From Rhizophagus irregularis (taxonomy: Eukaryota > Glomeromycota > Glomeromycetes > Glomerales > Glomeraceae), in assembly GCF_026210795.1 (NCBI RefSeq), contig NC_089441.1, positions 2,852,001-2,916,000 on the forward strand: DNA of 64,000 bases. Reading direction: 5' to 3'. Under the pieces are notes generated by a model. It saw only the letters and a list, made by a program, of their open reading frames with translations, did not search any database and was not told where the DNA came from. Below are positions 35,850 through 48,700 of this stretch, in pieces (the first letter of the stretch is position 1; every line of letters starts with the position of its first letter). The position numbers were made by a program, and so were the translations under genes.

Positions 35850-38800
35850 TTAACGCGACTTGGGCGTTTCCCGTACCTTCCCTTTTTCTCTTGTCTTTTC
35901 CAATAATAATTCTTGTTCTTCTTCCTCCTCCCCCTCCTCCTCTTCCTCTGATGTTTCTTCTTCATTTGTTTCTTCATCTACAGAACTTTCTTCTTCCCCT
36001 TCGGAGGACTCACTCTCATCCTCACTCTCATCCTCACTCTCATCCTCATCATCATTACTTGTCTCCTCATCATCGTCTTCCTCATTTTCTGAAGTTTCGT
36101 CTCCGATAGAATCATAACGAAGACCTAATTTTGATAAATTTATAAAGTTAGAATATGATAAATTTGAATAGGTGTGCTGAATTTCAAATCATACAAACCT
36201 GAAGCTTTTGCACGTAAATTATCATCGTCTGAAGAATTTTCTGAATCATAAAAGCGGTCAAGGTCATATACCTCTTTTCGGTTATTAGTGTTTAAAGGCT
36301 TATCGTAAACAGATGGTGTATAACCACCAAACGAATCGCTTCCGAACCCTTTCACAGCCTGTGATCGGCTGTATGTTTCATCCTAAATATAACGATTGTC
36401 CTTAAATGAAAATTATATATAAATATATAAATATATAATGTTTTATTAAATTACCAAATTGTTCCGCGCCGAGCCATCAGGTTTTTCAGTCGGCCAATCA
36501 GGTAATGGCTCATAGCCAGGTATAGAATGATTTAGGACGAGAGCCATTGATCCAATGGTGAAACGATCTCGCCCTTTAAAGAAAAAAAATCATATTATAA
36601 ATCAGGTAAATTCTCTTCGTGAATACTTTGCACGTTCTGAAAAATGAAATATAAACCTGCAGATGGACTCTCTTCGGACGGAGCTTCTTTTTCACATAGA
36701 AGAATTTGTTTTAAATTCTCTTTCAAAATATTACTTTTAATTGAATCAGAAGACTGTACTTCCCCAATTTCTCCATTATCAGATGTTACATCCTTCTGTT
36801 CATTTTTCAAAATTAAACCTCGCAGAAGTCTTGCGCGATCCCTGATATCGTAGTTCAGATCATATCGTGCAAGATTGAGAACATATTGGAAAAGCAAGTT
36901 AAGAACCTGATCTGATGGATTAAGTGAATATAATTTTGCGCCTAAATTGATAATCTGTAGTTTAACTATATCATCCTCATTTATGAAAGATTTAGCAGAA
37001 TTCCTAAGTACGTCTGGAGCAACTTTTTCAAGGTTTTGAGCATATTGACCGACTAGCCAAAATATGCTAGCTCGAGCCATTGGCACAGTAATTTGATCAA
37101 GTGCTTTAGTCAGTTGTATGATTAAATCTGCATTATCCTGAGGCCTTAATTGTAAAAGTCTTTTGATAACTACAACAGATTCTGCAACAACAGCATCTTA
37201 AATTAAGGAAATACAGAGATGAATAATTAATCATTTTAATATAATGATATTCTTGTAAATAAATATTTACCATTCTTACTCCACAGCAATTTCATCAACC
37301 CACTAAGGCAACTTTCCGCCATATCTGGCATCCCGATTGCACATCGGCCAATAGCTTGAATAGCCGCAGTCGCAAATTCCTTGTTAGGACTTTTGACATA
37401 TTCCTGCAATTCTCTAAGAAGAACCGTGATATTGTTTTCAGTTGCAATTAATGTCATAATTTCCAATTTAAGATTTCGAATAAAAGCTGAATCTGTTGAG
37501 CGAACAAAAAATTGCTGAAGGTGAGGTTCAAACAGGTGCTATTCGAGTTACCATGAAAAATTAGTATAATGAATATGAGAAAAATGAAAATAAATTATTC
37601 TCTACATACTGGTCTTTGGGTTGCCATAGTAGCGATATTTGCCAGTACAACGTATTGAATTTCTCGATGACTACGTAGTAACCTCACGAGGGGCCTACTC
37701 AATTTATATGTTTCTTCAACTGGAGCCAAATGATAGAAAATTTTCGCAACTGAAAGAACCACCTGCAGATATTAAAAAACGATTGAATAAAAAAAATAAT
37801 GCTTTTAGGTAAAAGAACTTGCAATTTTATAATTCAAATAGTTATCACAGTACAGCACTATTTCGGCTTTGCAAAAGTGGAAGACAAGATCGCAACAGTA
37901 ACTCATGATCTGGATCAAGGATAAACGAATTTTCAAGGGAATCATCTGACTTTTCTGAATCCTCATCCGAATAAAAAGCTCTTGATCTTTTCTTTTTAGA
38001 TGCACGTGGTTCCTTCAAGACAAAATATCGTTAATACAGGAAAAGCTTATATCAAATTATATTAAATTGTAAATATTTGACTTACATTAGGATTTGGATT
38101 CAAGAATTGAGTCCTATGTACCATAAAAGCAATTCCATATTTTAATATCTCACGTGACAAATATAAAATGCATATAGTGCCCATACCTAGCGTATCTTAA
38201 TAATAATCCAATAATAGCAACTTGCCCCCATTCATCAGCATCAATTAACATCCGGCATAATTTTCGAAAATGTGGATGAATTAAATCAAATCTATGAGGA
38301 CAAACTTCATTAAAAGCCATTATTACACTTCCAATTGTAAATGAAGAATTATCTTTTAGTAGGGTAGTGATTATATCAACCAAAGCATCTTTCTGAGAAG
38401 GATCCAAACTATTGAAAAATGAGTAAATGAATGGAGCAATAGAATATAAATTCTTAAACAACAATAATAAAATGATAAAGTTACAATACCTATAACACTT
38501 TGGAATTGCGTGGGCTGCAGTCTTTCTTACATATGCTGATAAATCAGTCACACATTTCTTAATTGCCAATAATACTATAGGACTTATAACGGGCACTCGG
38601 ATACCAGACATAACTCGTAAGGCCATCGCTCTGATCAACTGGTTTTGATCAGTCAAATCTTTCTGAAAGGTATTGATTGATAAAAGTGCAAGATCAGGTT
38701 CTTGCTCAGCATATCGAAGGAGATATATATACACTAGTTTTCGAATTTCGAGGTTTTGAGATGCCACATTCTTTACAACATCAGGAAAGAATTCGGATAC

Positions 38801-39181
38801 ATCACGTCCTTTAGAGATCATCTAAAATTTAGTTTAATTTCGGGAATTTTTTTTATTATATTGTTTTAATAGGTATAAATACGCGTTAATTAAACTTGAC
38901 AGATTATTCCGGAAATTTTTTCGTTTCCATGAATAATATTTCTTATTAATACATACCGCGATCAGTCTTTTCAGCCCATCCATTTTCTCTCTGTCATGCC
39001 TTGAATCTAACTGTCGCTTAATATCTCTCATTTTTTCCTCGGAAGTATCAAAATAATGACCTGAGGAAGTAGCTTCCAGCCCAAATTCACGCGCATTTTC
39101 CACAATACCTTCCGAAACTTTTTTAGATAATTTGGCTGCATTTTGCGCAAAAGCAGCCGCTTTTGATAAGTATTCTGACAT
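35850..39181 (-). CDS. APL6: AP-3 adaptor complex beta subunit
   Basis: Large beta-adaptin of AP-3, which sorts cargo from Golgi/endosomes to the vacuole. It starts [20 protein letters not shown]. The next exon (from 38821) reads [60 protein letters not shown] and [13 protein letters not shown], the standard beta-adaptin HEAT/Armadillo trunk. Later exons include [39 protein letters not shown] and [20 protein letters not shown]. The C terminus (36117-35850) is a very acidic Glu/Asp/Ser hinge ending KVRETPKSR, and no appendage (ear) domain follows. The serine-rich ORFs on the opposite strand there are its shadow. Confidence 0.93.
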
Positions 39182-39549
39182 GCTCGTTAAAAATTAATAT
39201 TAATAAGCTAAACAGACGTTAAAATTTATCAATTTATCAATAATTTATACTATCAATTTGATCAAGTGCATAGATCATCAGTAAATATCTAAATTGCCAC
39301 GCCCACCTTCGGAATAATAATGGTGTCGGATTAAAGATTTTTTTCGTGTATTCTGTAGAGAAATTTTTTTTCTGTTGGTAAACACTTCCAGAACTGTACA
39401 TTAAGAGTCGCCTTTTGTGTTTCCGTTTCAACCTTAAAATTTACAGATAAAGATAAAATTATTGAAATTTATCTCATGGTTCGAAGGAGGTGGAAAGCTC
39501 AAGTGGCAGTATCATAGAACTTAAAAAAAGAAAAGAAAAAAAACTTTTA

Positions 39550-42500
39550 ATGGGTTTTCTTGAAACGGAAGAGCGAGAATCACTCGAAATAAAGTCACCT
39601 CGTTATGAAGTCGACACCTCACAAAACGAACAACATCAAGGAGATAGAACTCCTTCTCCAGCATCATCGGAGAATTCAGCACTTTTAAATAATAATTTTC
39701 CAAGTAATATTCAAACTTTGACAAACTCTTTTATAAGATATTCTTCTACCCCGCGGAAACTTAGTGCTTCATTATCAATGCGAAATGCTTCAGCTTCACT
39801 TTCATTTTCTTACTCCATGATAATTATAGGAGTATTAACAATTATTTTGGTTGGGATGATTATGGATTCATTTTTTAACCGTCAAAAAGACTCCAAAGGG
39901 TGTCATGTTTCGAGAATGTACCCTTGGTTCATCAAACATGATAACTTTGATAGTGAACAATCAAAATTTGCCGGAAAGTATGGCTTGTATCTATACAGAG
40001 ATAGAGTATACGATTCTAATGATCAGGTACGAAATCGTTGTTAAAAAATTAGACAATTTAAAATGAATAAAAATTTATCTAAATCTTTTTCAACAAAAAG
40101 CCAACCGGCATTCCAGCCCTTTTTATTCCAGGCAATGCTGGTAGCTATAAACAAGTTCGTTCAATAGCTTCAGAGACATCAAAAATTTTCTCCGAAATTG
40201 TTTCGAGAGATCAGAGATCATTAGAGATGGGAGTTAGAGCACTTGATTTTTTTACAGGTAAAGAATCTGATTTTATCGCATTGATTTATACTTTTATTTA
40301 TTCAAGATAGTTTTTTATTCTTTGACATCACATCCATAGTTGATTTTAATGAAGAATTTTCTGCACTTCATGGACATTCTCTGAATGAGCAGGCGGAATA
40401 TCTTAATGACGCTATTCGATATATTTTATCATTGTATCCGTCAACACGAAAAATTCTGAATACTAATTCACCGCATCCGGATCCGACTTCTGTTATTATA
40501 GTCGGACATTCAATGGGTGGTGTAGTTGCTAGAACTTTATTTACGATGCCAAATTATCAACCTGGATCCATAAACACCATTTTGACATTTGCAACACCAC
40601 ATGTTTTACCTCCTGCCCCATTTGATTGGCAAATAAGTAAGATTTACACCGATATTAATGAGTTCTGGAGAAATGGATATTCTCAGAGTGCAACTTCCGA
40701 AAATTCTTTGGCGGAAGTTACTTTGATATCTATCGCCGGTGGGAATTTGGATACTGTCGTATGTTCAGATTCTGCAAATATAAACTCAATCGTTCCTGCA
40801 TCTCATGGCTTCACTGTTTTTACTACATCTATTCCTAATGTATGGACTTCTATGGATCACCAAGCCATTCTATGGTGCGAGCAATTAGTCAAGGTTGTAG
40901 CGACCTCTTTATTGAGTATTGTTGATATTAGGCGCTCCGGGCAAACGAAACCAAGCGCAGAAAGGATGGCGGCATTTCGAAAATTTTATTTAACTGGACT
41001 TGAAGATCCAATTGATTTAGGATTGAATAAGTCAAAAAGAGGTAATTAAATTAAAAGTTTCTTTTTAGAAAGTAATATTTTTTCTTAATATACATGAATT
41101 TAAATTTGTTTATCAATTAGAATTTTTTGGAATAGTAAATTTGGAGAAGGTGCCCCACAAATTTTTAAACATGGGCCAGAGAATAGTTTTAAATCATTTA
41201 AATCTAACAACACAAGTATATTTAATGCCAATACCACCACCAGAACCACTTTCAACATTTTCTTTATTGACGGATCAATACTTGTCAAAAAATCCTGGAA
41301 TAGAAATTCTTTTATGTGATGTTATGCCAACAGAAGTTCCCGATCAGCAAAATAAAAAAGATCTATCTTTAAACATAGATTTACCCACAGCACCAAGACT
41401 TTCTTGCCACATAGCATCTAATGAAGCATCTTTATTGCCAGCTTCAAGAAGAGATTTGAAACATCCATTTTCTGGTTTAACCTTCAATTATTTAAAATTA
41501 AATGTCAGTGATCTGGGAGATTATCAATATATTGCTATTATGTTTTATAATAAAGTTTCTATGGAAGGATTCTTAATTGGAGAATTCTTTGATGAAAGAT
41601 TAACGATTATGGAATTAAATAACTCGTCTATGAAAGGTTGTAGATCTTTTCTTTTCTTTTTTTTTGTTTTTTTTTGTTTTTTTTTTTTTTGAAAAAAAAA
41701 ATAATAATTTATGAAGTAAAAACACATTATTTTTGACCGTTCAGATCTTATAATTGATGGCATTCATATTGATGAATTTCCTGAACATCAAACCATGGTA
41801 TCTTATTTGCATATTCCAATTATTGATAGTAGTTTAATGACATATAAAATGTCAGTTCGACGTGTGGGATGTGTAGGTAAACTAACGTTTTCAATAATCT
41901 TTAGGTAATGTAGTGGTTTATTTATTAATTATGTTAATTTATATGGTTATTGTTTTTTAGAACATTTTGCAACATTTGCACGTCAATCTATTTCGTCCAT
42001 GTACGAATCTAAATTTCTGGTCAACGTCGATAATGCGGATTTGAATATTCATGGACAGTCTCCTTTTGTGACACCTGTTAGTGCGCCTAATTTTCGTAGA
42101 GGACTTGAATTACAATTTTGGATGGATCCTACGTGTTCAATTCCATTATCAATTGATATTGAATGGGATTTTTATGGAAGTCTTGGTAAAATAATTATGC
42201 GATTTCAAACTGTTCTCGTTGCTTTTCCTTTCATAATTGTGATTATGACTTTAAGGACACAATTTAGAGAGTACGATCATGGTGGCAAGTTATTTAATTA
42301 TAATTATTACTGTTATTATTTAAGATATTCTCTTTTTTGTTTACTTTATTTTTCATTTTTTGTAGAGACCTTTATAAGCTTCGGGCATGGGTTAGCACTT
42401 TTCATTCGACAAACATTCTTGAAATTTATTATTTTTGTGTCAGCATTGTCTATTTACCAATCAGTTACTCGAGCTTCAAAAACATATTCATTAGCAGATT

Positions 42501-43589
42501 TATTTCCGATGGATTATGCATCAGGAGACATGCAAAAAGCTATTAAAGCCAAATCGTCATTTAATGTGAATGATACATTACTTGGAAATCAGGATCCATT
42601 TTTCTGGTTTCTACCACCGTTATTTTTTATAATGAGTATTGGAATAACTATAGTTAGTTGGATATTATTAGCATTTATTGTAAGAGTTTTGGCTGGAGCT
42701 GCTGTATTTATGAGTCGACGGGATTTATTTGTAAAAAATATAGTTAATAAGTAAGTTATTTATGAGTTGATCTGATGTTAATTATGTAAAAATAAATTAA
42801 CGTAAAGTTTATATATATAGGCCTTCGGAATCGAAGTCAAGATTGCGAAGGCATGTAATAATAACATTAATACTTTTTATTCTTGTTGCTTCTTTTGTTC
42901 CGTACCAATTCGCGTTTATTGTCGCATTTTTGGTGCAAATTTCATCGTGTGTGAAGTCTTTAATAATTGCTCGATCAGTGGTAAGAAAGTTGTTTGTTCA
43001 CTTTTCTTATTTTTAATTTGTACTGATATTTTTTTATTATTTTTAATAAATTTTTTAGTATAAATCGACATGTGTACAAGAAAGTTGGGATAATTATCAT
43101 TATTTACAATCAATATTAATCTTATTTTTTATGTTATTGCCATTTAATGTACCTGTGTTAATGGTATGGATAAGAAATATGTCAGTTAATTGGTTTGCGC
43201 CATTTTCATGGGATCATAGTATATTGGCCATAGCGCCAATCATATTTTATGTTGAAATTATAACCAATGGAAAAATGCTGCCTAGATCAACCGGAAGGTG
43301 TTAAAAAAAAAAATTTTTTTTCTTTCTTTTTTTTTTTGATTCTTTCGATTGATTCTAATTTATTTTTAAATAATTTTGTAGAAAATCAAGATTTGTAACT
43401 AATGCAATACTGTTAATAATAACTATTTATTCATTATTATATGGAGTAAGATATACGTATTTATTATATTTTTCCTCACTAGGATTTATAACATGGCTTA
43501 TTATATTACATGTTAGAGATTCATGGATTGGTAAAACAATGGACATTTATATGCAAAGTATATTCAAACGTAATATGAAAATTTCATGA
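39550..43589 (+). CDS. BST1: GPI inositol-deacylase (BST1/PGAP1)
   Basis: ER membrane lipase that removes the acyl chain from inositol of GPI anchors and is needed for export of GPI proteins. The first in-frame ATG is 39550 ([15 protein letters not shown]); the longer frame from 39490 begins with GTG. A membrane anchor ([20 protein letters not shown]) precedes the luminal lipase: [31 protein letters not shown], then the nucleophile motif [15 protein letters not shown] and [11 protein letters not shown] with a probable catalytic His. Several membrane segments follow (for example [15 protein letters not shown] and [20 protein letters not shown]), then last exons up to 43589. About ten exons. 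The ORF around 41141 is split by a T-rich intron. Confidence 0.93.
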
Positions 43590-43848
43590 CAATGTGAATT
43601 ATTTATTCTAATTTTTATTAAAGAAAATTAATCATATTAATTATATTTTAATATATTTTTTTTTTGTCTTTTAAATAATAAAAAACAATAAAAACAATTT
43701 TGGAAAAATTTAATTGACGACGTATTATTCTCTTTATTTTGATAAATGAAACGAGTTATGATGATTCAAAGCTTATCCCCAATTAAACTAGTATCTATAC
43801 GTCAATCGTACTATACCTGGTACCTTGATAATTATTCACTAGTTTTTA

Positions 43849-45364
43849 TCAAACGTAACTACAGAAAGTACTTGGAGAATTCTTATGTTTTTTTGAAGAT
43901 ATATCGTCATTATTGCTATCTACATATTTTCTTTTAGTTCGTTCAAAATGGACTTCTTCATCATCCAAAGTATCACTTCGGTAATTTTCTCTTTCCTTAT
44001 AATTTCCTTTCATTATAATAGCAATGTCTTCTTCATTAAGACTAATGGCCCCATCTGAATCATGTCGTGGTGCTAAATAAAAAATTATTTTATATTTTAT
44101 GTTAAGATAAATCGACAGAAAATTACGATAACTTACATTCAGGAGAACCAGGACTCCATTCATTTGATTCAATCTTAACTTTTGTACATCATGTGATTTA
44201 GTATATATCATAATGTAAAATATGATTAGGTGTAAGAAAAATACACAAACCACATAAATCATTGTTTCTATGGTTTCTCTGTGAAAAATTCCATCCTTAT
44301 TAAAATTAATGAATGAAACCGCGTTAAAACGCGAAAAAAATAAAATTATAACAAGATTAATATTAACATTAATCACCTGGAATATCACTCATGAGTTTAT
44401 ATTGATGCAGCGGAACAGTTCGAATATCAACCGAATTACTATAAAACGTATATCTAAAACCCTGTATGATATTTGTGTTAGAACCCTTTAAATTTCAATT
44501 TTTTTAAAAAATATTCTTTCTAAAAAAAAAAAAAAATATTCACGTTCCAACCAGGATGGTCAATATGCTTCGGTGTCTCTTTAACTTCCATTTCTTCGCA
44601 AATATATTTTATCTGTAAAGAATGTTCTTCTAAATCGGTTATATTTTTAGTGTAAGTGAAATTTTTTATTGTTAAAAAACACTCGTGTTTGTTTTTTGAA
44701 GAATCGATTTCGTGAGAAAATGTATAATCTCTTATAATGATAAGCGTCCCCACCATATAATCAATACTATGTCTATAATTATCCGACGCGTCGTAATAAT
44801 AATAAAAAAAAATCTTTTAGTATAGTGAATTTAGTGAATTTCACCGCAGTAATCAATTTCAGGTAATAAAATTTTTAAGGTTAAAATTCTCGTGTTTTTT
44901 ATTAAAGATTAAAAATTCTTTCTTAATTTAGATATAAAATATATAAAATCATGATTTTAATTATGAATTTATAATAGGATCTTAATAAGAAAATTATTTC
45001 TATAATAACTTAAATATTGGATTGTTATAAATTATAAAGTTAAACAAACCTGTTGAATTCATAAAGACTTTCGTCAGTAAAAAAACATTTTATATAATAT
45101 TGATTATCATGAATTTCTGCCGACATAAGCTCATTTGGTTCTAATTCTTCATAATTTATAAACTAGAATATGCAAAAAAAAAGTTTGAATTCAACATATT
45201 CAGTATTGTCAGATATACATGCACCTTTAGGAAAATAAAAAACTTACTCGTATAACTTGTGCTCTAATTGCTCTAACGGGTGTTTTTTGATATTTTTCCT
45301 TATCAAATAGATAACTTAATACTTCCTTCTTTATCCAAGGTCTTGCAAAGAAATCTCGAAACAT
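43849..45364 (-). CDS. Candidate shelterin subunit TPP1/Tpz1 (OB fold)
   Basis: Seven exons: 45364-45248, 45162-45050, 44772-44544, 44461-44377, 44295-44251, 44178-44137, 44072-43849; 855 nt, 284 residues, GT-AG at every intron with frame kept at all six joins. The N terminus MFRDFFARPWIKKEVLSYLF carries the RPWI motif typical of TPP1 and fission yeast Tpz1. It is followed in family order by VRAIRAQVIRF, MSAEIHDNQYYIKCFFTDES, DYMVGTLIIIRDYTFSHEI and ECFLTIKNFTYTKN, the strands expected of the telomerase-recruiting OB fold. The C-terminal half is acidic/basic and low in hydrophobics (DDEEVHFERTKRKYVDS), with a KRK/KKHK nuclear-signal-like stretch. TPP1 bridges telomeric proteins and recruits telomerase. 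Assignment rests on motif order, not a database match. Confidence 0.65.
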
Positions 45365-45576
45365 TTTAAGGATGTTAAAAAACAAGAAAGTTAACTGATA
45401 ACGAAATAGTAAAAAAAGAAGAAACGCGAAAAGTTCTTCGCAAACACGTCGTCACCATAAAAAAGAACGAAAACAAATTACTATCAAGTATCAGCAGTAA
45501 GTAAACCAGTAAACCCCTTGTTAATTTGGGGAAAAGAAATTTAACCTTTTCGTTTGTAGAAATATTACATGATAAT

Positions 45577-45591
45577 TAACCCTAACCCTAC
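45577..45591 (-). promoter_or_regulatory. Double telomere-type motif upstream of the TPP1-like gene
   Basis: The plus strand reads TAACCCTAACCCTAC, i.e. GTAGGGTTAGGGTTA on the strand of the TPP1-like gene, about 213 bp before its start codon. Two telomere-type repeats in a row can bind Myb/telobox proteins (Teb1/Tbf1/TRF-like). Function here is inference, and it could be chance or a scar of repair. Confidence 0.4.
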
Positions 45592-45721
45592 ATCATGATC
45601 CATTCGATTTTATTCTCTTAATCTAACTTTTTTTTAAATTTAACTTTTATATTCTCGTATCGAAGTTTCTTTTTCATGACTCGCACTATATTTTTTTCGG
45701 GCTATTCATTTATCATTTAAT

Positions 45722-45931
45722 TTATAGTCGTTCAACTATTATTACATTAAAACAAAACATCTTAATTAATAATCGCAGCTTACGTAAACGGTCAATCAAT
45801 TTATATAATTCTCGTGACTCCATACTTTGGTAAGTTAACACACGTCTAATTAAATTCGAAGTTTCTTGCCTGAAACATGAAGTAAAATCATGTGAATCAT
45901 ACTTGTTGAATTCTTTTCTCGTGTTCATCAC
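45722..45931 (-). CDS. Unrecognised small protein, 52-68 residues
   Basis: Not recognised. The ORF starts MMNTRKEFNKYDSHDFTSCF (a second ATG follows the first) and continues QETSNLIRRVLTYQSMESRE and LYKLIDRLRKLRLL. It is strongly helical and basic, with a spacing loosely like small mitochondrial LYR-type proteins, but there is no reliable match. A consensus donor (GTAAGC) near 45784 and an acceptor (AATAG) 48 nt later would remove an in-frame, stop-free 48-nt intron, giving ...YKLIDRLLERL with the same stop. It sits between the TPP1-like gene and DBP7, all on the minus strand. Confidence 0.45.
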   Translation of the reverse strand: MMNTRKEFNKYDSHDFTSCFRQETSNLIRRVLTYQSMESRELYKLIDRLRKLRLLIKMFCFNVIIVERL

Positions 45932-46221
45932 AAGTTAAAATTCCGGGAGACCAAGTTGTGAAATCTCGGAAATGTCATTCAACCTAATTACAATATTTTA
46001 CCACGAGGCACGAGACAGATACAAAGGCATCCTTAAAAGTCTTAATTAATAAAATCAGGAAGGAGGCAGGAAATTACGTCTCATATTCATTCCTCATAGT
46101 AATAGCATATTCACTTATTCACTAATACATTTCTTTACTGATCTGCAAAAAACCTGTATTTTTTGTATAATTATTGACCAAATTCAATTCCATATTTATA
46201 CAATTTGAAATTTAGATCTTT

Positions 46222-48556
46222 TTACATTGATAATTTTTTACTAATTCTATTACCTTTTCGCTTTCTTTTTGTAGTTGGTCCTATCATACTTCCATAATTC
46301 CCAACAGAAAATTCGTTCATTATTTCAAAGTTCCTTTTCTTTATATTCTTTTGATCATCATATGAATTCTTTTTTTCTTTATTAAAAATCTTTTCCTTTT
46401 TATGATCATTCTTGTTATCTAACTTCTTGGAGGAAACAAGATTGTTATTAACATTTGATGGCGCTTCTCGTAGACCAAAACTTTTTGCTATGTGACCCAA
46501 ATGTAATTTTTTTACATGAAAAATATGTTTTTCTGTGGATACGTGCGTTGCATATGCACGAATATGTGATGAATACGCCTTTTGGGCTAATGTGGTGCGC
46601 TTTAAATAATAAACAATCCCTTTAGTTGAAAACAACATTATAATTAAGTTTATGGAAAATTTGATTTACCTTTGAATTTGAAAGAACATATCTTTCAAAA
46701 TTTAATTGAATATCTGTCGCTACGACTTCATATTCATTTTTGTTCCTCTTATTTTGAGTTGCCAAACTTTTTAATAAAGTTTCGACTCGAACAGGCTCGG
46801 CAAAAATTTCTTGTGACTTTAAAACATTAATATACTCAATTTCACTTGGTAATATGAACAATATAGCTTCACCTTCTTTACCTAACCTTGCAGTTCTACC
46901 AACTCTGTGAACATAATCTTTTAAATCTGTTGGCGGATCATATTGAATAATCTCTGCGACGTCAGGAAGATCAAGACCTCTTGCAGCAACATCCGTACAA
47001 AATAATATTCCAGAATTTGAACGACTAAATTCATTAAATATTTCTGTACGAACATTTTGTGTAAGGTCACCATGTAATCGAAATATTTTCGCAGGGATAA
47101 TAGTAGAAATTGATTGATCATTATTCTTTAGTTTATCATCATCAGAATTTTCATCATCTAATTCGTTAATTTTTCCAGCATTCATAAATAAATCAAAATG
47201 AAAATCTACAGAATCACAACATGATACAAATACTATAATTTTACGATTCATTAAATTTCTAATTTGTTTGAAAGTTGATTTAAGGATTGCTGTTAAAGTA
47301 ACTAAACGTAATTTTGCTGGCGTTATAATATATGATTGTTTTAATTGATTTGGTGTGTTAAACTTTGCATTTTTCTCACTTTTTTCTTCTATAAAGGAAA
47401 AATCGTCATTTCCTCCAATAAAAATTGGATTAAATAAAGTATATCCGGCTAAACGTTTAACATCATCTTTTAAAGTAGCAGAACAAAGAATAATTTGTCT
47501 TCTTTTTGGCCAAAATTTAGAAGATGAGAAAATTTGATTTTTTGTTTCCGAGTTAATAGTCTTTTCATCTAAAATTTTTATAATTGATTGAAGAGTTTCT
47601 TCAAATCCTAACTCTAAAAGACGATCAGCTTCATCAAGTATGAGCCAACATAAATTTTTTACCAGAAAAGATTTAGTATTTTGTAAATGATCCAATAATC
47701 TACCAGGAGTACAAACTAAAATATTTATTCCTTTACGTAATCTAGCTTTTTCAGATTGCTTTTTTTCGCCCCCAATAACATTGCCAATAACAATCCAATG
47801 ATTTAAATGACGAGAAGTAAATTTTGAAGGTGGAATATTAATTAAATATTTCAATACTGATACAACCTGAATTGCTAATTCACGTGTTGGGGTTAATATA
47901 ATTGCTAAAGTTCCAATTGAACGTGAAAGCAATCCATTATTTTGTATATCAATTGTAATATTTATTAATCGATGCACAATTGGAAGTAAATAAGTTAATG
48001 TTTTTCCAGATCCTGTCTCAGATTGAACAATAACATCAAATTCTACGTTTTTGTTGATAGAAGACATTAATATAGGAATTGCTTTGCTTTGAATATTTGT
48101 TGGTTTCTCAACTCCTAATTTATTTTTCATGTTTTCAACTAAATCATTATCTAAGCCCATACTTTTAAATGATGAAGTATCATCAATTGGTGCATTACTT
48201 GGTTTATGATCCATTTGTTTTGAATTATTATCATATCTAACATTTGGTATTTCAGGGTTATAGCTAAAAATAGAAGAAATAATTTGTGATTTATTTATTA
48301 AATTCTTTTGAGAATTTAAATTATTTTCTTGAATTGAATTATTGTTATTTACTGCTATTGTTGTTGTTGACTTTTGAAAAAATTTATGTTTATCGGTTGA
48401 ATTATTCTGAATCTCTTTTTTTAAAAATTTTCGAAATTTTTTTTTTTCCTTCCAACCTCCTCCAATGTTCTTTAATTTTGATCTCAAACTAGCTCTTTCA
48501 TTATCAGAAGAATTTTCTGTAACTAAATTTAATATTAGATTATTTGACCCATCCAT
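46222..48556 (-). CDS. DBP7: DEAD-box ATP-dependent RNA helicase DBP7 (DDX31)
   Basis: Nucleolar helicase needed for 60S ribosomal subunit assembly. The start is taken as [12 protein letters not shown] at 48556; the upstream in-frame extension is hydrophobic/lysine-rich and unlike the family. Motifs in order: Q-motif region ([14 protein letters not shown]...[11 protein letters not shown]), [69 protein letters not shown] and [11 protein letters not shown] 70-nt intron (46669-46600) joins VLSNSK to [19 protein letters not shown], the DBP7-specific C-terminal region with [16 protein letters not shown]. The end is Lys/Arg-rich ([12 protein letters not shown]). The start is 144 bp from the divergent OHCU decarboxylase start. 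Confidence 0.95.
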
Positions 48557-48700
48557 AATTTTTAATAAACCAGAAATTTTTTTTTTTTTTAATATCAAAA
48601 ATCTGATTATGCAGTGACTTTTGAAAGATCTGCATGCAATATGCATGTATGGATATTATAACACTAAAAAAAAAAAAAAAAAAAATATTTTGACAGCGAA

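Noticed and set aside
35860-36117. Serine-rich and proline/histidine-rich plus-strand ORFs
   Set aside because: They are the antisense reading of the Glu/Asp/Ser-rich C-terminal hinge of AP-3 beta, which is the real gene on the minus strand.
39490-39549. N-terminal extension of the BST1 frame (about 20 codons)
   Set aside because: The frame there opens with GTG, not ATG; the first in-frame ATG is at 39550.
46222-46638. Separate small gene downstream of the DBP7 helicase
   Set aside because: It contains the DBP7-specific HIRAYATH and [16 protein letters not shown] blocks and joins the helicase frame after removal of a 70-nt GT-AG intron.
48557-48646. Longer N terminus for DBP7
   Set aside because: The added residues are hydrophobic or lysine-rich and overlap the short shared upstream region; MDGSNNL at 48556 fits the family better.
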